Source: Monomorium pharaonis (taxonomy: Eukaryota; Arthropoda; Insecta; Hymenoptera; Formicidae). Taken from it: a stretch of DNA of 64,000 nucleotides. The DNA lies in the NCBI RefSeq assembly GCF_013373865.1, contig NC_050471.1, positions 9,072,050 to 9,136,049 of the forward strand. Direction: 5' to 3'. Positions 1-10,498 of the stretch are shown one piece after another. The position numbers were made by a program, and so were the translations under genes. Within the stretch, counting starts at the first letter, position 1, and each line of letters starts with the position of its first letter. The notes beneath the pieces are model-generated. The model made no database searches, was not told the DNA's origin, and was given only the letters and a program-made list of their open reading frames with translations.

Positions 1-1079
1 GATTAGAAATTTTATGTAACACATAAAAATAATTTATATTTTTAAATTCTCTAAAATTGCTTTAAAAAACAGGTTCTACAACATATTCAATCTTTAAATA
101 TTCAATTTAAAAAAGCATATTTCTGTAAATATATAATGTTAAAGAAGGAAGAAAAATTGGCATTTACATTTCGCATTTGCGTTTGGAAAATAAATTGCTT
201 GAACAAAGCCACAAATGATCGAATACATCGTTAAATTTTGCAAAATGAGTATTTGAACGCCCCCGCCCTCCGTACACGCACGAATCGCTATTTGTCGAGT
301 AACAATAAAGTCGATCGACGATATTATTGATAATGAGGTAAGTTAAATTCGCAGTTGAATATCATTACCATCATTTGTCGCAATTGGAGTTACGGATAAA
401 TTTTCCAGTTTAAATTTATATACACGTCGGCTTGTTACACAAATACCATAAAATATGTACCATGCGCTATCACGCGAAATCCAGACGTATAAATAGTACA
501 ACATGCCATGCCGGAAGATAAATAAATCCGTCAGACGTACTCATTTTTGCCGGCCGATTTCCCCTCTAGTCTCGCGAAAGCGCTTGAACAAGCGAGATAG
601 GCTTAATTGCAGTTAATAAAATCGCTGTATCAGACATTCGTTGCCGAAGAGCGTGTAACGAACATTGCTGACAACCCAAAAGAGCTTATCCGAATCATTA
701 AGCGGTAAGAAAACATTTGCCATTGTCCCTCCCAACTTTTATAAATCTAGAAATATCGTAGCTGGAAATAAGACTCTTATATTTCTACTGCTGCATTTAA
801 AATTTAACACACTCTTCAACTATAAATAATAATTAATTTAAATATTTAATTACTCTCAAATATACATCTTTAAAGTGTCATAAAATGTATATAAGGAATA
901 CATTTAAAAAATAATGAGAAGCTGTCTAAATCTCTAAAGTATAAAAAAAGGAACATTAAAAACATTTGACTTTCATTTTAAACTGCCGTATAACGCATCT
1001 CATAATGATCGAAATGGAGTAATTCGGCAAAAGAGCGAGTGTTTCCTTGTAAGGTATAATCATGTAGCGTGTAAGTGTA
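1..1079. other. AT-rich non-coding DNA
   Basis: No frame or RNA gene is supported. The part from about 240 to 700 is more GC-rich and holds a TATA-box-like motif (TATAAATAG, 488-496, + strand). The nearest TCAGAC initiator-like motif is at 531, about 43 bp away and too far for a normal TATA-Inr pair, so no promoter is called. The rest is A/T runs. Confidence 0.5.
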
Positions 1080-1303
1080 CGTTCGTGTACGAACTGAAGG
1101 TTGCAGACGGACATTACGATCTCCCAGGATCGTGGCGGTAGATCGGCTAAACCACTTGGCTAAACTAATCAGGATTTAGTGTGCACGAGCGACCACCTCG
1201 CTCGGCTGTCGGCGAGGACTCCCACCGAAAATCCGTGGCACGCGGCAAAGAAAGTCGCTTGGCCAGACCCCGACGATGCAAAAACGACGAAGTTCGGGCC
1301 CGC

Positions 1304-1411
1304 ATGCAGACGGGGGTCCCCGCATACCGTGCCCGAGGAGAACCGTCGTCGCCCGGCGCGGCGCAGACGGAGGAACTTATTGCTAGCGTTACGAGGTTGC
1401 CGAGGAATAAG
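1304..1411 (+). CDS. candidate initial coding exon (unverified)
   Basis: This lies in a GC-rich patch (about 1080-1420) inside AT-rich DNA. A frame beginning with ATG at 1304 runs 36 codons to a consensus-like splice donor (AAG then GTAAAT at 1412), leaving phase 0. The frame is also open upstream of the ATG. The predicted peptide has many Arg, Pro and Thr residues and matches no family I recognise. GC-rich patches in such genomes stay open in several frames by chance, and a second frame is open here too. No partner exon could be identified downstream. A non-coding 5' exon or a regulatory CpG patch is equally possible. Confidence 0.1.
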
Positions 1412-2082
1412 GTAAATGTCTCAGTAACCGAATATATCTCTATGCTCGAACACCTACATGGAAATTTATTATTAATCTTTTAAATATGTTTTCTTATAAT
1501 ATTGAAATTTAAATTGAAATCTTTAAATACTTCAAGGTACTTATATACAAAGTAATTTCAATCATTTTAAGTATTAGAAAAATTAACGTTAAAATTTAAT
1601 TTGTTGTAGAATTACGATATATTTCAATGATGTTAAAATTTTTTAAGTTTTGTATTTGTCAAGATAATATTTTTTGCATTTATTTTAGAAACAATACCGA
1701 ATTAAGAACAAGTATTTAAACTAAACATTTTAGATTGTTTGGTTCATTCTGTTTTACAAGTTCTTTTTATTTTTTCGAAACAATTAAAAAATTTTTCATA
1801 TTTTCATATGTTGATAATAACGTTTCATATTTCATATTTTAATTAATTAAATAAATAAATTATTTTATATCATAAATCCTTACAAAAAACTCGGCAATCC
1901 TGGCTCTGTATTGTTACAGATTTGGTTACTGGCACATTTATTTTAATTACAAACCATATACGTTAAGGAATTATTAAAAATTTCAAAGTTAATAAGAAAG
2001 TGAATAAAATGGTGCAAGAAGAAAAATTAAACTAGGTTCATCATCCGTCCCGCTTAAATTTGGTACAAATTGATCCGATAAA

Positions 2083-2148
2083 TAATTAAGAGTCATAATT
2101 AAATGTCATCGAGGGACTTAATATCGGTTTACCTCGATAACATAATTA
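2083..2148. promoter_or_regulatory. cluster of homeodomain-type TAATTA motifs
   Basis: Three exact TAATTA cores (2083-2088, 2096-2101, 2143-2148) fall within 66 bp. They sit in a slightly more complex island (about 2035-2200) between simple AT-rich DNA. TAATTA is the core bound by many Antp-class and paired-class homeodomains. In an AT-rich genome the motif is common, so binding is inference only. Confidence 0.2.
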
Positions 2149-2729
2149 ACATTCAAATTATGATCGCGGCTGTTTAATGTTAAAATGCGGTGACTGAACA
2201 GCGGTGAAGGTATTCGTCGCGCGCGTATTGTTTGTTACATACATATCTATGTATATAGGTGTTGTTATATATTTTATCGAAGCCTGATTTCGATATTCGC
2301 ATCGATAATTCAATATTGTATAATCCCCACTGACAATACGGAATAATATCAAACATGAGGCATTTTCGCTGAACCTGTCATAGAAAATTTTATAAGCATA
2401 TGAAGCTTGTCCCGTTCAACATTATGCATAATCTAATATCATGAACTATATACATACAACCTGCACGCTGTAATTTTTTTAACGAATTTTATTTATAAGG
2501 CGCATCGTAAATTCTAGATAATACATTTTGTTCAAAGACTCGAAAGAGAGAGAGAAAAGTTTCCTTGCGAATAAAATTTCATTTCAAATCGCAATTTTAG
2601 TTAAAGAATTGATTTTAGTCATAATTTACACAAATTTAGATGTAGATTTGAATTGCCTGTATAATTTTTTGCATATATAATATAAATTTTATGCAAATTT
2701 TAACATTAAACTTTTAGAAAACAGAAATA

Positions 2730-2986
2730 CACTGAGAAAAATTTCCAGAGAATAATAATCAAATTATCCTATCAAGGAGTAATAAACGTTTCATTGGCAA
2801 TGAAATCATTGGAATGTCCGAAAATAAACGAAAATTAAATATTTATTCATCACTTTAAATAGATAATCAGTTTTTGCAACATTCTGATAATTTAATTCCA
2901 ATAAAATGTGGTCGAATTTTGTCCGATCTAAAATATCCGTTTACTACTTTTCAAAGGGATAATTAAATCAGACAGTTTTTTCAGTG
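2730..2986. mobile_element. TA-flanked MITE (Tc1/mariner-type ends)
   Basis: The element begins CACTGAGAAAAA and ends with the near-reverse complement TTTTTTCAGTG. A TA dinucleotide lies immediately outside each end (2728-2729 and 2987-2988), as expected for a TA target-site duplication. It is about 257 bp, AT-rich, and has no coding capacity. Short length, TIRs and a TA duplication are the hallmarks of non-autonomous Tc1/mariner-superfamily elements. The superfamily label rests on ends and target site only. Confidence 0.6.
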
Positions 2987-3327
2987 TATATTTTGATCGT
3001 CATTATAAAAAAGCAGCGTAACAGTAACTGTGATTAAAATTATACTGTTAAGATAGAAATAAAAATAGTATATTTTTTAATATATCATAAAACGGTACAT
3101 AGCTAATGTTACGCTGTCACGTGTTTTCAATCTTTTTCTTATGTTATTATTATTACAATAATTACTCGGAGAGATATGCGACTACCCAAAAATATCTCAT
3201 ATATTAAAAGCAGAAACTCAACATTTTATTCACGTATTTTACACGTTTAGGGCACGTTAGACATCAATCTTATATCCAAGATCGACATTTTTGACATCGC
3301 AGCCGTCACGTTCCGAGCGATCTCGCA

Positions 3328-3504
3328 TCAGCTCGCGACGCCTGAGACATCTTGGGTAATAACTGGCCCATAACACTGGCCATGGCATTCTGAAACCTCG
3401 ATCAGACGCGGCAGGTTCTCTTGGTTCGCACCCACCACGATTTGGAACTTGCAGCGCCGAAACTTGAAGTCACGCCAGGACTGTCGAACGGCGCCAGTCC
3501 TCCC
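3328..3504 (-). CDS. candidate terminal coding exon with CxGxC motif
   Basis: On the minus strand a plausible acceptor (pyrimidine-containing tract ending TAG at 3505-3507) precedes a 58-codon frame ending in TGA at 3328-3330. An AATAAA follows about 100 nt downstream (3225-3230), a normal spacing for a last exon. The predicted peptide has three cysteines, two of them in a CHGQC block at residues 40-44. CxGxC is a hallmark of cystine-knot growth factors and hormones, but the other conserved cysteines are not visible here and I cannot assign a family. The phase (0) matches the candidate exon at 4979-5254. Two other frames are also open across this GC-rich patch, so chance is a real alternative. 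Confidence 0.2.
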   Translation of the reverse strand, partial: GRTGAVRQSWRDFKFRRCKFQIVVGANQENLPRLIEVSECHGQCYGPVITQDVSGVAS

Positions 3505-4978
3505 CTAGGACAAAGCTATTTCGAAAATTCGGCCACCGAAAATGGAATTTACAAAATTCTGAGAAAACTAAACGTACGACATTTCAATTTAATAACGTTT
3601 TACCCGGAATCAAGAATCAATGTTTCTTCATCGTTAAAAAATTTTACGAATCGTTTCTTTAAGTATTAATTTCCTCACGTTCAGCATTTTTATGTTTGGT
3701 AGTATAACGCGTTATATAAATATTAAATGACTTTTTTAATGATAAATAAATAGCTTTTTCGCGGTTCTTTTACTTAGTATACTGTAAAATTAATAACTTT
3801 GTCAGAAGTGAAACCAGTTTTTGACTCAGCTAAGTTTTTCTCGGGTCTTTATCGCTAATTATCTTCTTATGACAATATATTTTATTTTTATGAACACGGC
3901 ACTTTTATAGTCTTCTTTATGTACAATCAATCAATAGATTAAAAAAATATGTGCGTTAAGCTATGAGATATCTTGCAAGTTATTTTGTCTTGTGTGGCAA
4001 ACTTGTATGATAAGGGGTCACGCGGCGAGTGTACGCACTTGAAAAGTTTGGACAGCGGATGACGCGTAGCAAAGTTACTATACAGCAAATAAAACTTCGA
4101 CTCGATCTTCCAGCCACTTTCTTCCCATATGACTCGCGTCACTCCAGTTCGCCGAGGTAAACTTTGTTAATGTAAGTTTGTTTGCGCTGCAAGGCAATTT
4201 GTATGCTTAACCTCTCGCTTGGCGGAGTCTCGTCGGAATTACACCTTACGATTGTTGTACGCAAGTTTGTTATCGAAGTTTGTTAAGTTCCGACGAGCTG
4301 GTGTATGCCCGCGATAATAAAAGAAAACACTGTCGTCGCGTTTGCCTAAAATTGATAAATATCTGCCATAACAATCGATTACGAAGCAATTTTCCGCTTC
4401 AACAAAAGCGGGGATGAGAAAACGCCCGAGAAGGAAGAAGTTTAATTCAAACATGCTTCCCGAGATAATTATTGAGTACAAATCCTAATACAACACGTGA
4501 TATCGCAATTGAAAAATAATCAAATTCTTTATTTTTTAGATAAACTGATTTTTCATTACGATTATGATTTGAAATCGCTGATATGAAATTTTTTATTCAA
4601 GAAAATATTTCTCAATAAATTATTCAAAGAATTTTTAGAGGGAGTCTAAAAAGAAAATTAAACAGTTGAGTTTTATCGCGAAGGCACTTAATGCGTAAAA
4701 CATAAATTATGTAATATTATTTGATATATGTAGATTGACACACATATAGATCGACTGTTGTGACGTGCAGCGCGTGCAACGTTGAATGAAGAAGAAACAC
4801 GACGAGGAGACGCAAACCGGACAAGAGCAGGACAAGAGAAGCCAGGGGAGGCTACCCTCCGCATGGACGATAAACTAGAACGCAGCAGGAAAACGAGCTA
4901 GCTTTACGACCTCTGACGTACGACTTTCCTGGCTGCTGCTTACCGGGTACAAAGCCGTCGTCGTCGGCCCAACCTTAC
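3505..4978. other. non-coding, or the intron between two candidate exons
   Basis: AT-rich with a moderately GC-rich stretch at 4000-4480. If the minus-strand exons at 4979-5254 and 3328-3504 belong together, this is their 1.47-kb intron. No other feature is supported. Confidence 0.35.
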
Positions 4979-5254
4979 CTCCACGGATAAGTTAAGTAAT
5001 GCCCAACCCCCATTCGCGTCCTGCCTCCCTCGTATCCTAACCATCGGCGGCAGCGCGTCCTCAGAACGAGGCACCGTCGAGGAAGAAGGCACTTTTCCGG
5101 AAGACCGGTGTTTCGCATTGTGTGTCTCCGCGTGATGCACAGCCATACAAATACCGGGTATAAATTCTACGCGGGGCAACTCGGATTCGTTATCGGTAAC
5201 AAAGACGTATCTCCGGCAAGCAATCAGCGGGGTCCTATTTTTCACTTTTCGCAT
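4979..5254 (-). CDS. candidate initial coding exon, minus strand
   Basis: An ATG at 5254 opens 92 codons that run straight into a near-consensus donor (GAG then GTAAGG, donor GT at 4978-4977), phase 0. A second, weaker donor (CCG then GTAAGC) lies about 35 nt further on. The peptide is basic, has no signal peptide or membrane segment, and is unrecognised. Phase is compatible with the candidate terminal exon at 3328-3504. It lies in a CpG-rich patch, so an open frame here is weak evidence. A plus-strand candidate exon starts at 5323, and the two could share a bidirectional CpG promoter, or both could be spurious. Confidence 0.17.
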
Positions 5255-5322
5255 CGTCGAGGAGCAATTGTTTTCATTATTATCAATAAAAAAAATATAT
5301 ACTAAAATTATTTGTTTTCCAG

Positions 5323-5730
5323 CCGGGTTCTTCAGTCAGGAGAACGGCATACGCGCGCGGTACACCGCGCGATTGCAGATTAATTAAACCTCACGTTCCG
5401 ATAACGACGGAGCGGAACGAACAATCGGAAGAACGGTATCGCATCTGCTCTCCTCCTGGTGTATGCGGCGCGGCTCGTTCATCAGCCGGGAAACACGTCT
5501 ATTGGTTTCTGCAAGTTCTTGCACATTCGTTAGCCCGTTTATTAAGCCGCGCCGCTGTAAAGGTCGCATTGCGCGCGCGACAAATCAGCATCCTTCGCCT
5601 TTGCGTCCTTTCTCGCTACCTTCCTCCCAGCCCCAGCTCCCGTTCGCTCCTTAACATCCTCTTCTTCCATTGCGTCCCAGAAGCGCGTCAAGTCTCCTCT
5701 CTTCTCGAGCAGCTCCGTAGGAAACCATGA
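5323..5730 (+). CDS. long open frame behind a strong acceptor (candidate exon)
   Basis: A textbook acceptor (T-rich tract ending TTTTCCAG, AG at 5321-5322) is followed in one frame by 135 codons without a stop, closing at TGA 5728-5730. There is no ATG in the frame, so it could only be an internal or terminal exon. The peptide is Arg-, Ser- and Leu-rich with no recognisable domain. GC content is high here, which lowers stop frequency and makes chance openness plausible. No phase-matched upstream exon was found, and no AATAAA follows within about 200 nt. Confidence 0.1.
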   Translation, partial: PGSSVRRTAYARGTPRDCRLIKPHVPITTERNEQSEERYRICSPPGVCGAARSSAGKHVYWFLQVLAHSLARLLSRAAVKVALRARQISILRLCVLSRYLPPSPSSRSLLNILFFHCVPEARQVSSLLEQLRRKP

Positions 5731-8700
5731 TTAAAACGGTGTTAAGCCACGGCGAGGCTGTCGGTTGCAAGCTCACCGAGATAATGACTCGGAGGTCGGA
5801 GGGTGGTTTCCTTCGGATGGCTCGAAGAGATGAGGCGAGGGAAGGGTGAAGAGATAGTAAGATCTTAAGACTGATCGAGATGAGCAGCGCGAACGCAGAG
5901 AGAATTTCAAACTAGTTAAAATACTTTGGTAAGAAAATATTGCTCGTGCAAACGTGGTCTATTCAATTCGTAAAAAGTTGATAAATAATACGAATGATAA
6001 TGTATTAAGTACTAATAATGGCAATTAACATGCCTATTAATTTTGTAAGTTTTTAAAATATTATATATAAACACTTTTTTTCATTATTATTCAAGAGAAG
6101 ACTTTAATATACACAAAATCAAAGCAACAACCTCAAGAAAATTAAATTATTAAAAATGTTAAATATAAGAATAAAAGTATAAAGTATACGTGTGGGCTTA
6201 TTTTAATATTTTCAATAGATCTTTTTTAATATAACACTAATGTAACACTGCCATATTTTTTATTCTAATCAATTGTCAAGAGAAGCAGTAATTGAGTATA
6301 AATAATCTTAATGTTCAAACAGAAGCTTCTTCGACTTCTTTAATATAAAGATGGACATTTCTAATAATCTTTTGCTTCATATTTCATGACATATAAAATA
6401 ATATTTGTATGTATAATGTGACGTCATGTAAAATGTCTCTCGTTTAGGATGCCTGTATACCGAAAGCCGACGCTCCACGAAAAGGGGAGGATGTTGCGCG
6501 GGGGGTTGCAGTAGATGTATGAAGTAAGAATGACGTGTAGTAACCGTGCGCGCAGAGAGATTGTTACGCGGCGGTGTCGGTGCATATCGCGGGAACAGCC
6601 ATATTGGCCGTTCGTGCGAGTTGGAACGAACGATTTGAGCGAATTGAATGGATCCTGCGCGGCGCTCACGGACTGCACGCGACGATTAATCCTTGTCCTG
6701 AGGCTTCCGGTTGCTTTGAATGAACCAACCATGGGACGTCTCGTCGGCCGGCGCGACGTCATCCTTCGAAGGAAGTGATGTTCGTAGCGATATATTTGTT
6801 AAATATTAATTGCAGCTTCTCGTGCAGCTTGTCGCTAGCTTCGAGTGGCACGAGGGGATGGCGGAGGGAAGGGAGGACTATCACGGATAATTCCTCGCGC
6901 GAACAAATTACGCATTCCTTGCCAACGTCCACGTCAAGGGAACGATTCGTCGACGCAACTTGGCATGCGATAAATGTCGCTAATCTTGAAAATTAGTTCT
7001 GTAGAAATAATAGCCGAAAGCGTCTGATAAAGTAAAAATAAAATGTAAAGATCTGGAAATTATTTCATTTTGTTCACCCGCGCAGATAAAAGTCAAAATA
7101 CTTATTAGCAAGCAAATGCTACTTGTCACATTTCTCTCAATATTTATTGGTTATACAAAAATTTAATTATGATGACAAAATATATAAGTATCTCATTTTC
7201 CTTATTCATCCCGTATTTAAATAAAAATTCATTTCAGTAAAATAAATTTTTAAATCTTGAAAACAAGATGCAAGTATCTTTTTCTCAATGTAGACATTAT
7301 CACTGAATGATCTCAGACTTAAAACAAGTCTATTCTTAATATTTCCCAAATAAAAAAATTTCTCGAATAAAAGTCATAGCCATAAATTGATTGAAATAGT
7401 CATTGATTGAAAAAAATAAAGTCGGGAAAGGATTAAAGCGGCTAACGATCAAAGGCTGTCTTCAAAGAGCGCGAATATTGTTTGTTGATTATCTTTGTGT
7501 CTTATTAGTTCAATTTCTTGCGCAATTGGTAATAGAAAGCGGACTGTGTGTATTTCCAATCCTGCCCAGTCTAGTGCAGAACGGATCGGCGAGGGCAAGA
7601 AATCAGAGAAAAGAAAATGACGTAGCAGCGGGAGAAGGTTGTCGACACGCTCGTCGTTATGAAGAGAAGAGATTCTCGGTCAACCTTTAATGCCATTTCC
7701 CGACCGCGACGTTCCTGAAATGTTCCGCTTCCCGAAAGCCCCGCGGCCCCAATGTGTACACCGTGAAACGTCGAAGCCCCTTGTTTTATCGGGAGCCCCT
7801 ATCTCTCCCCCCCCCCCACAGCTCCTTATCTTCCTAACTGATATTTAATTTAAAACACGGAAAGAGGCGGCGTCACGTTCCCGCCGAGGCATTTTAGTGC
7901 GCGTCCCGACGACGTCGCTCGCCGCTGTCATCGCCGCCAGGTGATCATCCGCAACTGCAATTTAACGCACACCGACGCCGGATGAAGAAGCGGACGGCAT
8001 ATGCATTAACGTTTAAAGTGCAGTCCCGCGCAAATAGCGTTTACCGATGAAAAATGTCGTCTACCAGCGTAGTCGGCCACGCCACTGAGCGCGGCGGTAT
8101 CCCTCGGACGTCAGCGCGATGAAAATGTTGTATTGAGATAAATGGCGAAAATTCTATCTTCATCATTTTCGCGGCGAAGATTAATTTAGCGCATGCCCGG
8201 GAAACGCTTCTAACGCACGCGACAGCAGTTGGTCCTCTTTTTCATTTAAAAAAAAAAATCAGATATATGTTGAGAAACAATTGCAAATCAAAAACTATTT
8301 TAAACAACGCTCTAAATATATCAAAATTAGTTTTCTGTTTATAGCAGTTGAATTTGATATCGCACTCGGTTGCATAGGTACTTATTTATTCATTCAAAAA
8401 TCAAAATTCAAAAATATAAAAAAAGCGATTTAGAAATATCTAATCACGCAAAGATCGTCAGAGCGAGAAAGAAAATGTTCAATTTTGGCATTGCATAACT
8501 GTTTCTCGTCTAATTGTGAAGAAATTTGAAAACGCATAAGTTACACATCATATAAAAATTCCCTTTAAATATCCCTTTATTATAATGTAATTTATAAATC
8601 TCGGAATTTTTTCATATTAAATGAAAAACAGCACAAAAACTTAACATCTCTTTTATTTCAATACTGCAGGTTAAGTTAGGTTGTAAAAAAACTGTAAAAT

Positions 8701-8990
8701 GCGTAAATTTATTTTCTAAAGTATTTTCATAACGAAGTTCAGCCAGAATGTTCAATTGAGATGAGGCTGCGCCGCGTCAAAAAGGTCTAAGCTTCCTACA
8801 TCCTCGAAAAAACCTTTAATCCCGGCGCTAACTCGCAACCGTTTTTCCTCCTCACCGAAGCGAAACTTTCGGCTTTGCTAATAAACTTCGACCGCCGCTG
8901 CTATGGGTTCTCACGGCAGGTCGACAGCGTAATCACTTAAATAAGCTGCTACCCAATGAAGACAACATCCGATATTTCGACATTTTTCTT
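5731..8990. other. non-coding mosaic with CpG-rich patches
   Basis: AT-rich stretches (5930-6420, 7000-7400, 8240-8740) alternate with CpG-rich patches at 6420-6980, 7560-8240 and 8740-8960. The patches are open in several frames on both strands, none recognisable. An 11-nt C run at 7807-7817 ends in CACAG, which resembles a pyrimidine tract plus acceptor, but no exon-like frame follows. The patches are more likely regulatory or 5'-exon material than protein coding. Confidence 0.4.
7807..7817 (+). repeat. poly(C) run, 11 nt
   Basis: Uninterrupted C run within a pyrimidine-rich tract; unusual against the AT-rich background. Confidence 0.9.
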
Positions 8991-9127
8991 GCGACAATCT
9001 TTGATAAGCTCAGATTGTTATATGCGCGTAGAGTTGCCATATTAAAATTTTTTTAACTAAAACTTACAAGCCAAAAACCCCGGACATATACGAAAATACA
9101 TTAATTACACACAATAAATATTATAAA

Positions 9128-9249
9128 AGCCACTCAATAAGTAATCGTGCCATTGGAAAAAGTACGGTAAAGGAAACAAATAATTAAAATATTTAAAACC
9201 CTGGACGCGCATAATTTTCCCAGATAAATTTTCAATACTTTCAAAATAT
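9128..9249 (+). repeat. dispersed repeat, copy L
   Basis: About 120 bp with roughly 80% identity, by eye, to 12406-12524 in the same orientation. Shared landmarks include CTCAATAAGT, GTGCCATTGGAAAAAG, ACGGTAAAGGAAA and CATAATTTTCCC. No terminal repeat or duplication is obvious for this copy. A GTTGCCAT motif about 95 bp upstream (near 9033) is the reverse complement of the ATGGCAAC that ends copy R. This suggests both are broken pieces of a DNA transposon, but class is not established. Confidence 0.6.
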
Positions 9250-9588
9250 GTGCTTTTTATTATAGAAAAGCTGATGGAGAGCAATTGGTTTACGTAGTGG
9301 TAAAATTTGCAAATAATATAAGTACTTTCACAATGGAAATATTATAACTAATATCGATATCTATAATAACAATCAGTTAAATCGTGTAATGCAATTTACA
9401 AAAATTATTTCAAGTAATTGATAACAATAGTTATATCATTTATTCAAATTAATTATATTTTCAAATTCATACAGTCCGATAGCACTCAGCCTGTTGCAAA
9501 ATGAGCTTTTTTTGAGCATGGAACTTTATAAACGAGAGAAATTTATTAATAAGACAAATTCTGCATTACGGAAGCAAGCATCACTTAC

Positions 9589-9743
9589 CAAGAAGTAATT
9601 TAAAAGTGGTAGCAGCATCACCTCTCGTATGTGTCCTAAATTGTTGTCAAATTGTTTGTCAAATGTTTGTTAAATGTTGACAAATTGTTTGTCATCCCAT
9701 TTCATGATTCGTCAATGAAGGTGGTAAATCCTCGTTGGTGCTG
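9589..9743 (-). ncRNA. candidate exon 3 of a minus-strand spliced transcript
   Basis: The acceptor (TTTTTATTAG, AG at 9745-9744) and an excellent donor (TTG then GTAAGTG, GT at 9588-9587) bound a 155-nt segment. Its first ~85 nt are duplicated in the candidate exon at 10055-10164. The likely reading phase hits a stop about 17 codons in, so this may be a 3' UTR or a non-coding RNA exon. It appears to be the original downstream exon of the duplicated intron unit. The donor implies at least one more exon at lower coordinates; I could not place it. Confidence 0.27.
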
Positions 9744-10077
9744 CTAATAAAAATATTATATTAGATATTATACAATTCTTTAATAAATATACTGGAAATG
9801 ATAGACTCATGGTCAAAATTGATCAGAGTTAATCATGTTTTTCAAATCTATAAAAGAAATACGTACGAAATTTTGTTAAAACTGTGCACTAATGATTCTA
9901 TATTATCGACCTTGATCAAGTTTGACCATCATTCCACCATCCCCTTTAAAATATCAAAAATGTAAAGTATCAAAATATTAAAAAAAAATTTTTTTAATTT
10001 AAGAAAATGAAAATGCCGATTAATTCCACGAATATAATAAATAAATTTACTCACCAGCCGATAAATCGATGATGATT
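9657..10077. repeat. tandem duplication, unit 1 (~421 bp)
   Basis: High identity with the next unit at a period of about 421 bp. Landmarks are ACAAATTGTTTGTCATCCCA (9680 and 10101) and CGATTAATTCCACGAATATA (10018 and 10440). Differences are scattered substitutions and small indels in A/T runs. The unit contains an internal inverted pair (9809-9828 with 9910-9929, about 17 of 20 matched) built on GGTCAAA and TGATCA. Confidence 0.9.
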
Positions 10078-10164
10078 TGACAAATGTTTGTCAAATGTTG
10101 ACAAATTGTTTGTCATCCCATATCATGATTCGTCAATGAAGGTGGTAAATCCTCGTTGGTGCTG
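10055..10164 (-). ncRNA. candidate chimeric exon 2 created by tandem duplication
   Basis: Bounded by an acceptor (TATTAG, AG at 10166-10165) and a consensus donor (CTG then GTGAGTAAAT, GT at 10054-10053). Its 5' part matches the start of the exon at 9589-9743. Its 3' part, ending ATTTATCGGCTG, matches the end of the upstream exon at 10477. This is the structure expected if a segment spanning exon end, intron and exon start was duplicated in tandem. In the phase set by the upstream exon the frame continues about 17 codons to a TGA. Coding potential is therefore weak and a non-coding transcript is the safer reading. Confidence 0.27.
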
Positions 10165-10498
10165 CTAATAAAAATATTATATTATATATTATACAATTCT
10201 TTAATAAGTATACTGGAAATGATAGATTCATGGTCAAATTTGATCAGAGTTAATAATGCTAGTTTCCAAATCTATAAAAGAAATACATACGAAATTTTGT
10301 TAAAGCTGTGCACTAATGAATCTACATTATCGACCTTGATCAAGTTTGACCATCATTCCACCAGCCTCTTTAAAATATCAAAAATGTAAAGTATCGAGAT
10401 ATTTAAAAAAATTTTTTAATTAAAAAAAATGAAAATGCCGATTAATTCCACGAATATAATAAATAAATTTACTCACCAGCCGATAAATCGATGATGTT
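10078..10498. repeat. tandem duplication, unit 2 (~421 bp)
   Basis: Second unit of the pair beginning at 9657. The copied donor (10476-10471 on the minus strand) and acceptor (10166-10165) are both intact, and the intron between them (312 nt) is almost the same length as in unit 1 (311 nt). The internal inverted pair is at 10230-10249 with 10334-10353. Confidence 0.9.

Larger units (their letters stand above)
1484..3224. other. AT-rich non-coding DNA containing a MITE
   Basis: Very AT-rich with no supported gene. It contains the TA-flanked MITE at 2730-2986, a group of homeodomain-type motifs near 2083-2148 and a short GA-rich stretch near 2545. Nothing else stands out. Confidence 0.5.

Noticed and set aside
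10156..10389. 77-codon frame in the tandem unit
   Set aside because: It lies in the duplicated intron on the opposite strand, is AT-rich, and is not preserved as a frame in the other copy.
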